A stretch of 64,000 nt of DNA from assembly GCF_026341775.1 (NCBI RefSeq), contig NZ_JAPEOB010000001.1, positions 4,278,001-4,342,000 of the forward strand. Direction: 5' to 3'. This DNA comes from Streptomyces sp. NBC_00654 (GTDB lineage: Bacteria > Actinomycetota > Actinomycetes > Streptomycetales > Streptomycetaceae). The notes under the pieces were generated by a model. It worked only from the letters and a program-made list of their open reading frames with translations. It was not told the origin of the DNA and made no database searches. A program made the translations under genes and the position numbers. Positions 25,860-33,950 of this stretch are shown here, piece by piece (the first letter of the stretch is position 1; every line of letters starts with the position of its first letter).

Positions 25860-26912
25860 TCAGCGCAGTGCCGCCGGGGACGACCCGCCGGCCACGGCCA
25901 CCCGGGGCTTCCCGGTGCCGTCCGCGGGAACGGCCCAGATGTCACTCGACCGGGCGGTCGCGCCCGGCAGCGCGTAGGCCACCGTGTCGTCGTCCAGCCA
26001 GGCCGCCTGGTCATCGACGCTGCGGGTCTCGGCGAGCGGTGTCTCGCGCATGGTCCGCAGGTCGAGGACGTACAGCCGCCAGGGTGCCGCCGGGTCGTCG
26101 GACACCTTCTTCTTGAAGGCGACCCGGGTGTTGTCGGGCGACAGAGAGGGGCACTCGGCGTTCTGCCGCAGCGCCTTCGCCGACCAGTCCTTCATGTTGC
26201 CCTCGACGAGATAGGTGCGGCCCTTGGTGGAGACGGTCGCGTAGAAGCGGTTGTCGTCGCGGGCGAACGTCACTCCCCAGTAGTTGACGTCGGGGGAGTG
26301 GTAGCGGGCCCCGTCGATGGTGAGGGGGATCTCCTCGATGGACTTGATGAGATAGCCGGTACGCAGGTCGAGGACGGCCGTCCGGGTGGAGAAGGCGGTG
26401 GTGGCGTAGGAGTCACCGGTGGCGAACACCGTCCAGGAGAGCATCGTTCCGGAGGCCGAGACACGCGCCCGGGTGGGAACACCCGGCACGGTGACGCGCC
26501 GCGTCTCGCGCAGTCGCCGGTCGAGGACGACGGCGTACGTCTTGGGCAGCACCCCGGGTTCGGCGCGCAGACAGAGCGCGTTGTCCCCGGCGGCGTAGAA
26601 CCGGTCGCAGGCGGGGCCGCCGGTGGTGCGGGCCCCGGTGGTGCTGCGGACCCGGGTGGTGGTGCGGGTATCGGGGCCCGCGGCGAGCGGCTGGTGCGCC
26701 ACGCGTCCCGTGGCCGAGTCCCGGAAGTACAGCGCGGGCCCTTCGAGCGCGAACGAGGCGTCGGCCTCCACCTGTTGACCCTCCGTCCGGTTCTCGGCGT
26801 GCAGCGCGTACCCGAGGGAGCCGCCCCCCAGGAGCAGCACCGCGGCCGCCACGACCGCGACACGGGAACGGGGGCCGAGCGGCCCGGCGGGTGTCGGGAA
26901 CCTGAGTCTCAT
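25860..26912 (-). CDS. membrane-anchored TolB-like beta-propeller protein
   Basis: 350 aa. Start ATG 26912 overlaps the TGA of the MFS gene as ATGA, so translation is coupled. One N-terminal helix (~18-38, VAVVAAAVLLLGGGSLGYAL) follows a short basic stretch, placing the rest outside the membrane. Repeated blade segments are visible (TAVLDLRTGYLIKSIEE, RLYVLDLRTMRETPLAE, DIWAVPADGTGKPRVAVAGG). Two cysteines (in ACDRFY and ALCLR) could form a disulfide. Such propellers bind partners or sugars; specific role unknown. It is the last gene of an operon with a surface phosphoesterase and an MFS exporter. Confidence 0.8.
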   Translation of the reverse strand: MRLRFPTPAGPLGPRSRVAVVAAAVLLLGGGSLGYALHAENRTEGQQVEADASFALEGPALYFRDSATGRVAHQPLAAGPDTRTTTRVRSTTGARTTGGPACDRFYAAGDNALCLRAEPGVLPKTYAVVLDRRLRETRRVTVPGVPTRARVSASGTMLSWTVFATGDSYATTAFSTRTAVLDLRTGYLIKSIEEIPLTIDGARYHSPDVNYWGVTFARDDNRFYATVSTKGRTYLVEGNMKDWSAKALRQNAECPSLSPDNTRVAFKKKVSDDPAAPWRLYVLDLRTMRETPLAETRSVDDQAAWLDDDTVAYALPGATARSSDIWAVPADGTGKPRVAVAGGSSPAALR

Positions 26913-28231
26913 GCGGTCCGCCTCTCGGGGATCTGGGCTTCCGGCCCCTCGGGGGCCGGGGAGCCGGACGGGTTGCGCGGCAGCAGTGCCCAGCCGCCCG
27001 CGAGCGCGGCGACCAGGACCGAGAGCGCCGCCCACAGCGCGGGGCGCGGCCCCCACAGGGTCCACGCGGCGCCGAAGCCGGCCGCGGCGACCATCCGGGC
27101 GAGCGCCTGGCCGGTCTGGAGCAGGGCGAGTCCGCCCGCCCTGCCGTCCGCGGGCAGTGAGGGCCCGGCGAGGGCCATCAGCACCCCGTCGGTGGTGGCG
27201 TAGAAGACGCCGAGCAGCACGAGGACCGGGACGAGGAGAAGCGGCGCCGGGCCACCGGCGGGGGCGAGGAGTGTGGCGTACACGCCGAGCAGCGCGAGAT
27301 GTCCGAACAGGAACGGCAGACGCCGGCCGACCCGGTCCGCGATTCGGCCCGCCGGCACCGCGAGCAGCAGGTAGCACGCCGCCGCGCCCAGCGGCAGCAA
27401 CGGGAACCAGCCGATGGGAAGGTCCAGGCCGCGCTGGAGCAGGAGATAGACGAAGGCGTCGCCCACCGTGGCGGCGCCGAGCAGGGCGGCCGCTCCGAGG
27501 ATCCGCCGGAACGTGGCATCGCGGAGTGCGGCGAACGCGTTCCACTTGCGGGGGGCCGCCTTCGGAGCCGCCTTCGGTGCCGGTTCGAAGGACGGTGCCG
27601 TGGACGGCCCGGGAACGTACAGGACGAGCAGCAGCACCCCGAGCAGGCCGACGCAGAAGCTGACGACGAACACCGCGTCGTAGGCGCCGGCGGTCGCCCA
27701 GAGCAGGGCGAACGCGGCGAGCGGACCGAGCAGGGCCCCCGTGGTGTCCATCGCCCGGTGCACGCCGAAGGACCGGCCGAGCGTTTCGGGCCGGCTGCTC
27801 AGGGTGATGAGCGCGTCGCGGGGCGCCGTACGGATGGCCTTGCCGACCCGGTCGGTGGCGAGGGCGGCCGCGATTCCGGCGGTCGCGCCGCCGGCGAGCA
27901 GCAGGCCGAGCCGTGAGCAGGCGGAGAGGGCGTAGCCGAGCCCGGCGACGCGCTTGTGCCGGTGGCCGCGGTCGGCGGCATGCCCGCCGAGCAGCCGGAC
28001 GATGGAGGCGGCGCCGTTGAACAAGCCGTCCAGGAAGCCGAATTGAAGAGGTGAGAGACCAAGCCCGAGGACGAGGTAGAGCGGCAGCACCGCGGTGACC
28101 ATCTCGGAGGAGATGTCCGTGACGAGGCTGACCGTGCCGAGTGCCAGGACGGTGCCGGGGACACGCCGGCCCGCCCCGCCGGAGCGGGGCGGTGCCGGTG
28201 TGTCCCGGCGGCCTGTGGTCGCCAGGTACAT
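26909..28231 (-). CDS. MFS transporter
   Basis: 440 aa. Start ATG 28231 shares one base with the TGA of the upstream gene, and no separate ribosome site is evident. Twelve helices are predicted; the loop-2 motif (GGHAADRGHRHKRVAG) and the loop-8 counterpart (GRIADRVGRRLPFLFG) are MFS motif A forms. A Pro/Ala-rich central loop (PAPKAAPKAAPRK) separates the two halves. Substrate unknown. Its place between a surface metallophosphoesterase and an anchored propeller suggests export or uptake of a phosphorylated or nucleotide-linked metabolite, which is only an inference from context. Confidence 0.88.
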   Translation of the reverse strand: MYLATTGRRDTPAPPRSGGAGRRVPGTVLALGTVSLVTDISSEMVTAVLPLYLVLGLGLSPLQFGFLDGLFNGAASIVRLLGGHAADRGHRHKRVAGLGYALSACSRLGLLLAGGATAGIAAALATDRVGKAIRTAPRDALITLSSRPETLGRSFGVHRAMDTTGALLGPLAAFALLWATAGAYDAVFVVSFCVGLLGVLLLVLYVPGPSTAPSFEPAPKAAPKAAPRKWNAFAALRDATFRRILGAAALLGAATVGDAFVYLLLQRGLDLPIGWFPLLPLGAAACYLLLAVPAGRIADRVGRRLPFLFGHLALLGVYATLLAPAGGPAPLLLVPVLVLLGVFYATTDGVLMALAGPSLPADGRAGGLALLQTGQALARMVAAAGFGAAWTLWGPRPALWAALSVLVAALAGGWALLPRNPSGSPAPEGPEAQIPERRTA

Positions 28232-29574
28232 CAGTGGCAGGTGTACTTCGGGCTGGTGTCCTTGTTCTTCCCGTCGGTGCCGACGTAGTTCCAGCTGTAG
28301 CCGGAGTCGGTGAAGTCCAGCTTCAGGACACCGTACTCACCGCTGATCCGCTTCTGGCTGTTGGGCTGGACGTTCTCGATGGGGTAGGGCTCGGCGCCGC
28401 CCATCCCGCCGATGATCTCGGTGAGCCCGTCGGCCGTCGCCTTCCCGTCGGGGTTCTGCGGGGCGAACCGCTCGTAGTGGTGGTCGTGCCCGTTGAGCAC
28501 GAGGTCGGCCTTCGCCCCGTACAGGATCTTCCACACCGGCCTGCTCACCGGGTCGTTGCCGTGACCGCCGGAGGAGTAGAGCGGGTGGTGGAAGAAGGTG
28601 GCGATGCACGCCTTGCTGTTCTTGGCGAGGTCGGCCTTGAGCCAGTCGATCTGGGCGCTCTGGTCGAAGGAGTTGGAGTCGAGGGCGATGAAGTGCCAGT
28701 TGCCCTCGTCGAAGCTGTAGTAGCTCTTGCCCTGGGGGTACGCGATCGCCCCGAAGTACGTCTTGTAGCCGACGAGGGGTCCGGCCGGGTCATAGGTCTC
28801 GTGGTTGCCGGGTACCGGGCGTGTCTTGTTCTTGAAGGCGCCCCAGGTCTTGTCGTAGTAGGCGCGGTAGTCGGAGATCCGGGCGTCGTCGTACTGGTTG
28901 TCGCCCATCGTCAGGTAGAACTTCGGATTGATCTGCTGTGCCAGCGCGGCGGTCCTGGGGTGGGCGCAGTCGCTGTCGGAGGCGGTGCACTGGGCGGCGA
29001 TGTCACCGGCGGCGACCACGGTGAACGCACCGGTTTCCGGGGGCGTTCCCTCGGAGGTGCCGTACACCTCGACCTCGTACAGCGAGTAGCCGTAGGCGGT
29101 GCCGCGCGCCGTGCCCTGGACGCGCACGTAGCGGCCCTTGCCGGACACGGTGGGCCAGTCGTCGGTGCCGCCGTTCCCGGCCGTCTCCTCGGCCAGCCGG
29201 GTCCAGGTGGTGCCGTCGCCGGAGACCTCGATCCGGTACGCCTTGGCGTATGCGTCCTCCCAGGTCAGAGCCACCCGCGTGATGTCGGCGGCCGCCCCGA
29301 GATCGACACTGATCCACTGCGGATCCTTGCCCTCGGCGCTGGCCCAGCGGGTGGCGGGGTCGCCGTCGAACGCGTTCTGCGGGCCGAGCGCGGAATCCTC
29401 GCTGGAGGACGCGGTGGCCGGCTTCCCGCGGGAGAGGAGGGGATCCGCGGCGGCGCCGGCCCGGTCGGGGTAGGCGAGCAACAGGCTGATGACGAGGAGC
29501 AGTACGGCGGCGATGACCATGCCCACCGTATGGCGTCGTGTCGGATGGGGCAGGACTGAGCGGTTCGGGTACAT
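28231..29574 (-). CDS. surface metallophosphoesterase with discoidin (F5/8 type C) domain
   Basis: 447 aa from the ATG at 29574, eight bases after AGGAG. An N-terminal hydrophobic segment (~16-36, VGMVIAAVLLLVISLLLAYP) with a following AGAAADP acts as signal peptide or anchor. Residues ~45-170 form an F5/8 type C-like beta-sandwich (NAFDGDPATRWASAEG, WISVDLGAAADITRV), usually carbohydrate- or lipid-binding. Residues ~180-440 hold the calcineurin-like site: AGDIAAQC, TMGDNQYDD, PGNHETY, FFHHPLYS and GHDHHYERF, with all metal ligands present. The enzyme probably hydrolyses phosphoesters at the cell surface. First gene of the leftward operon; candidate promoter at 29751-29778. Confidence 0.92.
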   Translation of the reverse strand: MYPNRSVLPHPTRRHTVGMVIAAVLLLVISLLLAYPDRAGAAADPLLSRGKPATASSSEDSALGPQNAFDGDPATRWASAEGKDPQWISVDLGAAADITRVALTWEDAYAKAYRIEVSGDGTTWTRLAEETAGNGGTDDWPTVSGKGRYVRVQGTARGTAYGYSLYEVEVYGTSEGTPPETGAFTVVAAGDIAAQCTASDSDCAHPRTAALAQQINPKFYLTMGDNQYDDARISDYRAYYDKTWGAFKNKTRPVPGNHETYDPAGPLVGYKTYFGAIAYPQGKSYYSFDEGNWHFIALDSNSFDQSAQIDWLKADLAKNSKACIATFFHHPLYSSGGHGNDPVSRPVWKILYGAKADLVLNGHDHHYERFAPQNPDGKATADGLTEIIGGMGGAEPYPIENVQPNSQKRISGEYGVLKLDFTDSGYSWNYVGTDGKNKDTSPKYTCH

Positions 29575-29750
29575 CCCTGGACTCCTGGCCTTGGGGGTGG
29601 CGAGAGCTGGGCATTGGTACGTGATGTCGCGTCCCGGCCCGTGCGCGCGGGCGGGCAGCGACGTCGTGGCGGCCGGGCCAGAGCTCTCACTGAGCGCGTC
29701 ATGCCCATGGGGCGGGCACCGCGCCGAGCCGCCGCCCGGAATGCTAGCTG

Positions 29751-29778
29751 ACAGTAAACTTTCCTACCAGTAGTCCAA
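29751..29778 (-). promoter_or_regulatory. candidate promoter of the metallophosphoesterase operon
   Basis: On the minus strand, TTGGAC (29778-29773) and TACTGT (29756-29751) are separated by 16 bp, a good vegetative-type promoter. It lies ~180 bp upstream of the ATG at 29574. The spacer carries GTAGGAAAG, half of a palindrome found before some Streptomyces sugar genes, but the other half is not conserved. The rest of the 403-bp intergenic region (29575-29977) shows no gene. Confidence 0.45.
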
Positions 29779-29787
29779 CTCTCTTTA

Positions 29788-29802
29788 CTGAGGCCTTTGT
29801 TC
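29788..29802 (+). repeat. 15-bp motif shared with 7700-7714
   Basis: Second copy of CTGAGGCCTTTGTTC. It lies 10 bp upstream (on the minus strand) of the -35 of the metallophosphoesterase promoter candidate and ~175 bp ahead of the DUF4240 gene. Confidence 0.5.
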
Positions 29803-29977
29803 GGTACGCCGGAGCACCCCCGTGCGGCCGCTGGAAGTACCGCTCGTTCGGGACGTTTCCCGGATGCGTCCTTCCCGGGCCGAGATGCGCAGGCAGCGGG
29901 GCCGTGGTCGGTGCGGGTGTCCTGCTCTCCTACGATCGGACGGAAGTTGCCGGTGGAGCGAAGGCGGGTGAGCGGGA

Positions 29978-30433
29978 TTGGGGCAAGGTCCTGACTGGTT
30001 CTGGGAAGTCCTGGATGTGACAAGGCCACGCCTGTCCGCCCTGGAGACATGGCTGATGGCACAGCCACGACAGATTCTTGAGGAGTTCGCGCTGGCATAC
30101 CTGGATGCGGCGGACTCGCTGATCGACTTCTCGGAAGGCGTACACATCGACGGATCGGTCTGGTCCGAGGACAGCACCGAGGATCTGTGCCTGTGGGTGG
30201 TCGGCCAGGGCCACAGGTTCTGGCACTCGGTGGTGACCGGTGAGTGGGAACTGGCAGAGGCCGCGCAGGCGTATCTGGGACGCCCATCGCCGCTCAGCGG
30301 CGAGGTGACTCAGTGGGATCAGGTGGTCTCGGCCCCGGAACACCGGGGTTACCAGTCCCCGGACGCCATCGTCCACGGCGTCTGCCGAACGCGTTTCGCA
30401 GAGGACCTGCACGAACGGCTTTCGGATGGATGA
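29978..30433 (+). CDS. DUF4240 domain protein
   Basis: 151 aa, starting at a TTG (29978) with AGCGGGA just upstream; no in-frame ATG or GTG is better placed. The sequence follows the DUF4240 pattern: GPDWFWEVLD, then QILEEFALAYLDAADSLIDF, SEDSTEDLCLWVVGQGHRFW and EHRGYQSPDAIVHG. These are small soluble proteins of unknown role, common in actinomycetes, often near immunity-like genes. No toxin is adjacent. Composition is lower in GC than neighbours in its first half, a mild sign of transfer. Confidence 0.75.
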   Translation: MGQGPDWFWEVLDVTRPRLSALETWLMAQPRQILEEFALAYLDAADSLIDFSEGVHIDGSVWSEDSTEDLCLWVVGQGHRFWHSVVTGEWELAEAAQAYLGRPSPLSGEVTQWDQVVSAPEHRGYQSPDAIVHGVCRTRFAEDLHERLSDG

Positions 30434-30589
30434 CCTGCCGGCCAGCCGCTTTCCGGGCGACGCGGCGAGGCTCCTGGTGGATCAGCGGTTGTCGGGTCCA
30501 GCCGCCCACCGGGAGCCCACGTGGGGGGATGTGGAAAGAGGGTGAACGGCCGCGAGCGCCTCACCCGCGAATCCACGCCGGCGGCCGGA

Positions 30590-31660
30590 TCAGTCGGGAC
30601 ATCCGCTCTCGAAGGCGTGGTGTCCGTCGGACAGGCGCGTGACGGAGAGCGGTTCGAGGCCGGCGGCAGTGTGCAGTCGCCAGATGTCGTCGGCGGTCCG
30701 GAACCCGCGGACCTCCTTTCCGCCGAGCACCATCTGGTAGAGGGCGTGAGCCCCGTCCGACTCCCGGTCGAGCAGGGGCTCCAGCACGATCAGCCTGGGC
30801 CGCGGTCCTGTGCGGGCAAGGGTCTGCGCGGTGCGGGTCATGGCCCGCCGTACCGCGGTGAGGATGCGTGTTCCCTGCTCGGGCGACCAGTCGTGCAGCA
30901 CGTTCTTGAGCAGGTAGAGCCCGCCGCCCTCGGGCACTTCCTCGAAGATGTCCGCCGGCTGGAAGCGGATCCGGTCGGCGAGCGAACGGTCCGGGGCCTC
31001 CGCCATGCGGGCCGCCGCCCGGGCACAGACGCCCGGCCGGTCGACACAGGTCCCTTCGAGGCCCGGGTCGCGGGCCAGGAGCGACATGAGCAGCGTGCCG
31101 TTCCCGCCGCCGACGTCGATCAGCCGTCCCGGCGCGGAGAAGGAGAACTGTTCGGCGAACGCCGCGGCCGTCGGTCGCGCCAGCTCCGCCATCGCGGCGT
31201 CGAAGACCTGCTCCCTCTCCGGTGTCCGGCCGAGGTATTCGTACAGCGGTACGTCGAAGACCTCCTCGAACCCGGAGCGCCCGGTCATGACCGTGCCGAG
31301 CAGCCCGGCGAAGGCGTCGTCGTAGGTCTCGGCCAGCAGGATGCAGTGGTGACGCAGGGAACGGGGATGGTCGCTGCGCAGGGCGGCGTGGCTCTCCGCG
31401 AGCCGGAACCGCCCGTCCTCCTCGCGCACGAAGACTCCCCGCATGGTCAGGGCCTGGAGGAGGCGAAGCATCACCTCCGGGTCGCTGCCGGTCCGTTCCG
31501 CGACGTCGTCGGACGTCATGGAGGCGCCGTCGAGGATGTCCGCGATCCCCAGTCTGGCCGCCACGGCCAGTGCGCGCGAGAAGCACCCTCCTGCGGCGAT
31601 CTCCAGGAGCCCCCCGCCTGTCTGTGCGTCTTCCCCCTGACGGCGTGCGTCCGTGTCCAC
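30590..31660 (-). CDS. SAM-dependent O-methyltransferase (plant-type, family 2)
   Basis: 356 aa from the GTG at 31660, seven bases after AAGGAGG; a longer open frame upstream lacks this. N-terminal winged-helix dimerisation domain (~15-95, ARLGIADILDGASMTSDDVA). SAM-binding motif I is IDVGGGNGTLL at ~181-191. LLKNVLHDWSPEQ holds His256, the catalytic base position in this family. The family methylates hydroxyl groups on aromatic polyketides, phenazines and similar natural products. It is divergent from a cytochrome P450 317 bp away, a common tailoring pair in Streptomyces. No core biosynthetic gene lies within the window beside them. Confidence 0.9.
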   Translation of the reverse strand: MDTDARRQGEDAQTGGGLLEIAAGGCFSRALAVAARLGIADILDGASMTSDDVAERTGSDPEVMLRLLQALTMRGVFVREEDGRFRLAESHAALRSDHPRSLRHHCILLAETYDDAFAGLLGTVMTGRSGFEEVFDVPLYEYLGRTPEREQVFDAAMAELARPTAAAFAEQFSFSAPGRLIDVGGGNGTLLMSLLARDPGLEGTCVDRPGVCARAAARMAEAPDRSLADRIRFQPADIFEEVPEGGGLYLLKNVLHDWSPEQGTRILTAVRRAMTRTAQTLARTGPRPRLIVLEPLLDRESDGAHALYQMVLGGKEVRGFRTADDIWRLHTAAGLEPLSVTRLSDGHHAFESGCPD

Positions 31661-31977
31661 GGCCGGCCCTCCTTCCGCTCTTCCTCCCGCCCGGCGGCCT
31701 CGGCCGTGCGGTACACGGAACAACGACGCGGAGGGACGACCAGAACGGCTCCTGCCCCCGTATGTCCGGCGCACACAGGAGCGCCGTGTACCCCATATGC
31801 GTGAACCTGCACGGTCAGGGACGGTACGGGCCACCCGGGGCGGCAGGCTGGCAGTCAGGTTCTGCTCCGGCCGTCGGCACGTCGGCCGGGCACGCCGCGC
31901 CCGCACGAGGCGGCGCCGAAGCGCCGGCCCGTACGCGACCGCCTCGCCGTGCACGGGCCGAAGAGGTGAGGAACAAC
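31661..31977. other. 317-bp divergent promoter region of methyltransferase and P450
   Basis: Must hold promoters for both the leftward methyltransferase and the rightward P450. I found no convincing -10/-35 pair or inverted repeat. Open frames crossing it lack ribosome sites. Confidence 0.35.
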
Positions 31978-33204
31978 GTGACAGCCACCGCCGGATCGTC
32001 CCCAGCCCTCCCGACCCCGAGCTACCCGATGGAACGCACCTGCCCCTACGCCATGCCCGCCGGATACGGGCCGCTGCGCGAGCACCGTCCGCTGTCCCGG
32101 GTGTCCCTGTACGACGGACGAAGTGTCTGGCTCGTCTCCGGGAGCGACGTGGGCCGGGCACTGATCCTCGACCCGCGGATCTCCTGCGACACGGCGCATC
32201 CCTCCTTCCCCAGCCTGACCGAGAGCATGGCCTCGCGGCAGATGCCCGGCCTCCCGCTGATCGGCGTGGACGACCCCCTCCATGCCCGCCAGCGCAGGTG
32301 GATCTCGTCCGCCTTCGGCATCCGCCGGATCGCTGCCCTGCGTCCGGCCATCGAGCGGACCGCCGCACGGCTGGTCGACGCCATGCTCGCCGCGGGCGAC
32401 CGGGCGGATCTGGTCCGCGCCTACGCGATGCCCCTGGCCTCCGACACGACGTTCGCCCTGCTGGGGATGCCGCACCGGGACCGCCCGCACGTCGACGCGC
32501 TGATCACACGACTCCTCTCGCCGGTCGACGAGGAGGACGGCCGCACCCCGGAAGAGTTGCTCGCCCAGCTCCTGGACTACCTCAAGCGTCTGCTCACGGA
32601 CCGGCAACGCGCCCCCGGCGACGACCTCATCGACGACCTCGTCGCCGCCCACCGCCCCCTGACCCCGCAGGACCTCGACACACTGGCGATGACGTGCGTC
32701 GTTCTGATGTCCGGAGGGAACGAAACCACCTCCACCACCCTCTCCACCGCCGTCCTCGCCCTGCTCGACCACCCCGCCCAGCTCGACCGGCTGCGCCGGG
32801 ACCCCTCGCTGATGCCCGGCGCTGTCGAGGAACTGCTGCGGATCAGCTCCGTCACGGACGCGCTCCCCCGTGTGGCGGTCGAGGACATCGACATCGCCGG
32901 GCACACCATCGAGGCAGGCGACGGCGTCCTCTTCTCGACCATGCTGATGAACCGGGACCCGGACGTCTGGGACAGCCCCGACACGTTCGACGTCCACCGC
33001 AGGACCGGCCGCCACGTCGCCTTCGGCTTCGGCATCCACCAATGCGTCGGCCAGAACCTGGCCCGTGCCGAAATGGACATTGCCCTCACCACCCTCCTGC
33101 ACCGCATCCCGACGATCCGCCTGGACGTCCCCTCGCATCAGGTCCGCAGCGTCGCGGTCCACGTCCAGCTCGGCGGCGTGGCCGAACTGCCGGTCACCTG
33201 GTGA
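31978..33204 (+). CDS. cytochrome P450 (bacterial class I)
   Basis: 408 aa from the GTG at 31978, behind GGTGAGGA. The heme-binding loop FGFGIHQCVGQNLAR gives Cys356 as the thiolate ligand. The ExxR of helix K is Glu285-Arg288 (EELLRIS). Helix I reads LMSGGNETTST near 243-253: the usual acidic-Thr pair is kept as E-T-T, while the common AGH is SGGN. Length and motifs match soluble actinomycete P450s of secondary metabolism (CYP105/107-like). It needs a ferredoxin partner, which is not adjacent. Probably a tailoring enzyme working with the divergent O-methyltransferase; substrate unknown. Confidence 0.92.
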   Translation: MTATAGSSPALPTPSYPMERTCPYAMPAGYGPLREHRPLSRVSLYDGRSVWLVSGSDVGRALILDPRISCDTAHPSFPSLTESMASRQMPGLPLIGVDDPLHARQRRWISSAFGIRRIAALRPAIERTAARLVDAMLAAGDRADLVRAYAMPLASDTTFALLGMPHRDRPHVDALITRLLSPVDEEDGRTPEELLAQLLDYLKRLLTDRQRAPGDDLIDDLVAAHRPLTPQDLDTLAMTCVVLMSGGNETTSTTLSTAVLALLDHPAQLDRLRRDPSLMPGAVEELLRISSVTDALPRVAVEDIDIAGHTIEAGDGVLFSTMLMNRDPDVWDSPDTFDVHRRTGRHVAFGFGIHQCVGQNLARAEMDIALTTLLHRIPTIRLDVPSHQVRSVAVHVQLGGVAELPVTW

Positions 33205-33339
33205 GGCCGGCCGGCGAGCACCTCCGGGGACCGCCGGCGCCCGGCCATCGCCCTCGTTGCCCGGCACTCCCACCAGGACAACTCTCTTTCAGAGCCCGGT
33301 TCGCGGCGTGCAGGTCACCCGGCGACCGGTCCACCATGT

Positions 33340-33675
33340 TCTGCTGAATTCCATCCCGGGTTCGCCCCCGCCTCCGAGGCTGTCGACGAGGTCCTCTACA
33401 AGGGGGCGCACTCCGCCCCGAAGAGCGGCTTCGAAGGTTCGGCCGAAGACGGCACCTCGCCGGCCGACTGGCTCAAGGTCCGGGACATCACCGCTGTCGA
33501 CATCGTCGGCATCGCCACCGACCACTGCGTCAAGGCCACCGCGCTGGACGCCGTACGGGCCGGATTCGCCGCACACGTCCTGCTCGACTACACCGCGGGC
33601 GTCGCCGCAGACACCACACACCGCGCCCTGGGCGAACTCCGCGAGGCCGGTGTCTCACTTCGGCCGGTCCGGTGA
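33340..33675 (+). pseudogene. pncA: nicotinamidase (pncA-like) remnant, C-terminal half
   Basis: From 33340 the frame reads SAEFHPGFAPASEAVDEV and continues for 111 residues to TGA at 33675. It keeps VDIVGIATDHCVKATALDAV, which holds the catalytic cysteine region of isochorismatase-fold nicotinamidases, and the normal ending ALGELREAGVSL. The first ~80 residues, including the catalytic Asp of the N-terminal VVDxQxDF motif, are missing: upstream sequence does not resemble the family in any frame, and there is no start codon. So the gene is broken by a 5' deletion. Confidence 0.75.
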
Positions 33676-33733
33676 CATCGAGCAGGTCGACATCGGGAAG
33701 GACGGCGATGACGATCCGGCGGGTGCTGGGCAT
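33656..33733 (-). pseudogene. GlxA/DJ-1-type AraC-family regulator remnant, first 26 codons
   Basis: From ATG 33733 leftward the frame begins MPSTRRIVIAVLPDVDLLDV and continues TGPAEV, the first strand and turn of DJ-1/PfpI-like GlxA regulators. After codon 26 it runs into the antisense of the pncA remnant and becomes meaningless (RHRPRGVRPGRG). The remaining ~290 residues, including the HTH, are absent. The break falls at the 3' end of pncA, so one deletion probably joined two formerly convergent genes. Confidence 0.65.
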
Positions 33734-33950
33734 GCATCCAGCGTCACCCCCGACTAGCCAGCGGCCGCAATGACGGCTTCCTGTCACATCCGGACATGCG
33801 CGGGAACCCCTTCCGGGCAGCGGCGGGCTTCCGTTCCGAGAGGCGTGGTCGCCACCGAAATCAAGAGCCGGCTCCCCTTCCCCTTCCGGCAGCCGCCGGG
33901 ATACCTCTTGGTCGCAGGACCCGTACACACCGCGAGGAGTGAAGGAAGCC

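Noticed and set aside
25729..25977. Plus-strand frame starting MAKPTVHVVDRTPDG
   Set aside because: It runs through the perfect terminator hairpin and antisense to the beta-propeller gene, with no ribosome site.
29751..29770. ROK/XylR-type sugar operator before the metallophosphoesterase gene
   Set aside because: Only one half (GTAGGAAAG) matches the known palindrome; the other half is not conserved, so I kept only the promoter call.
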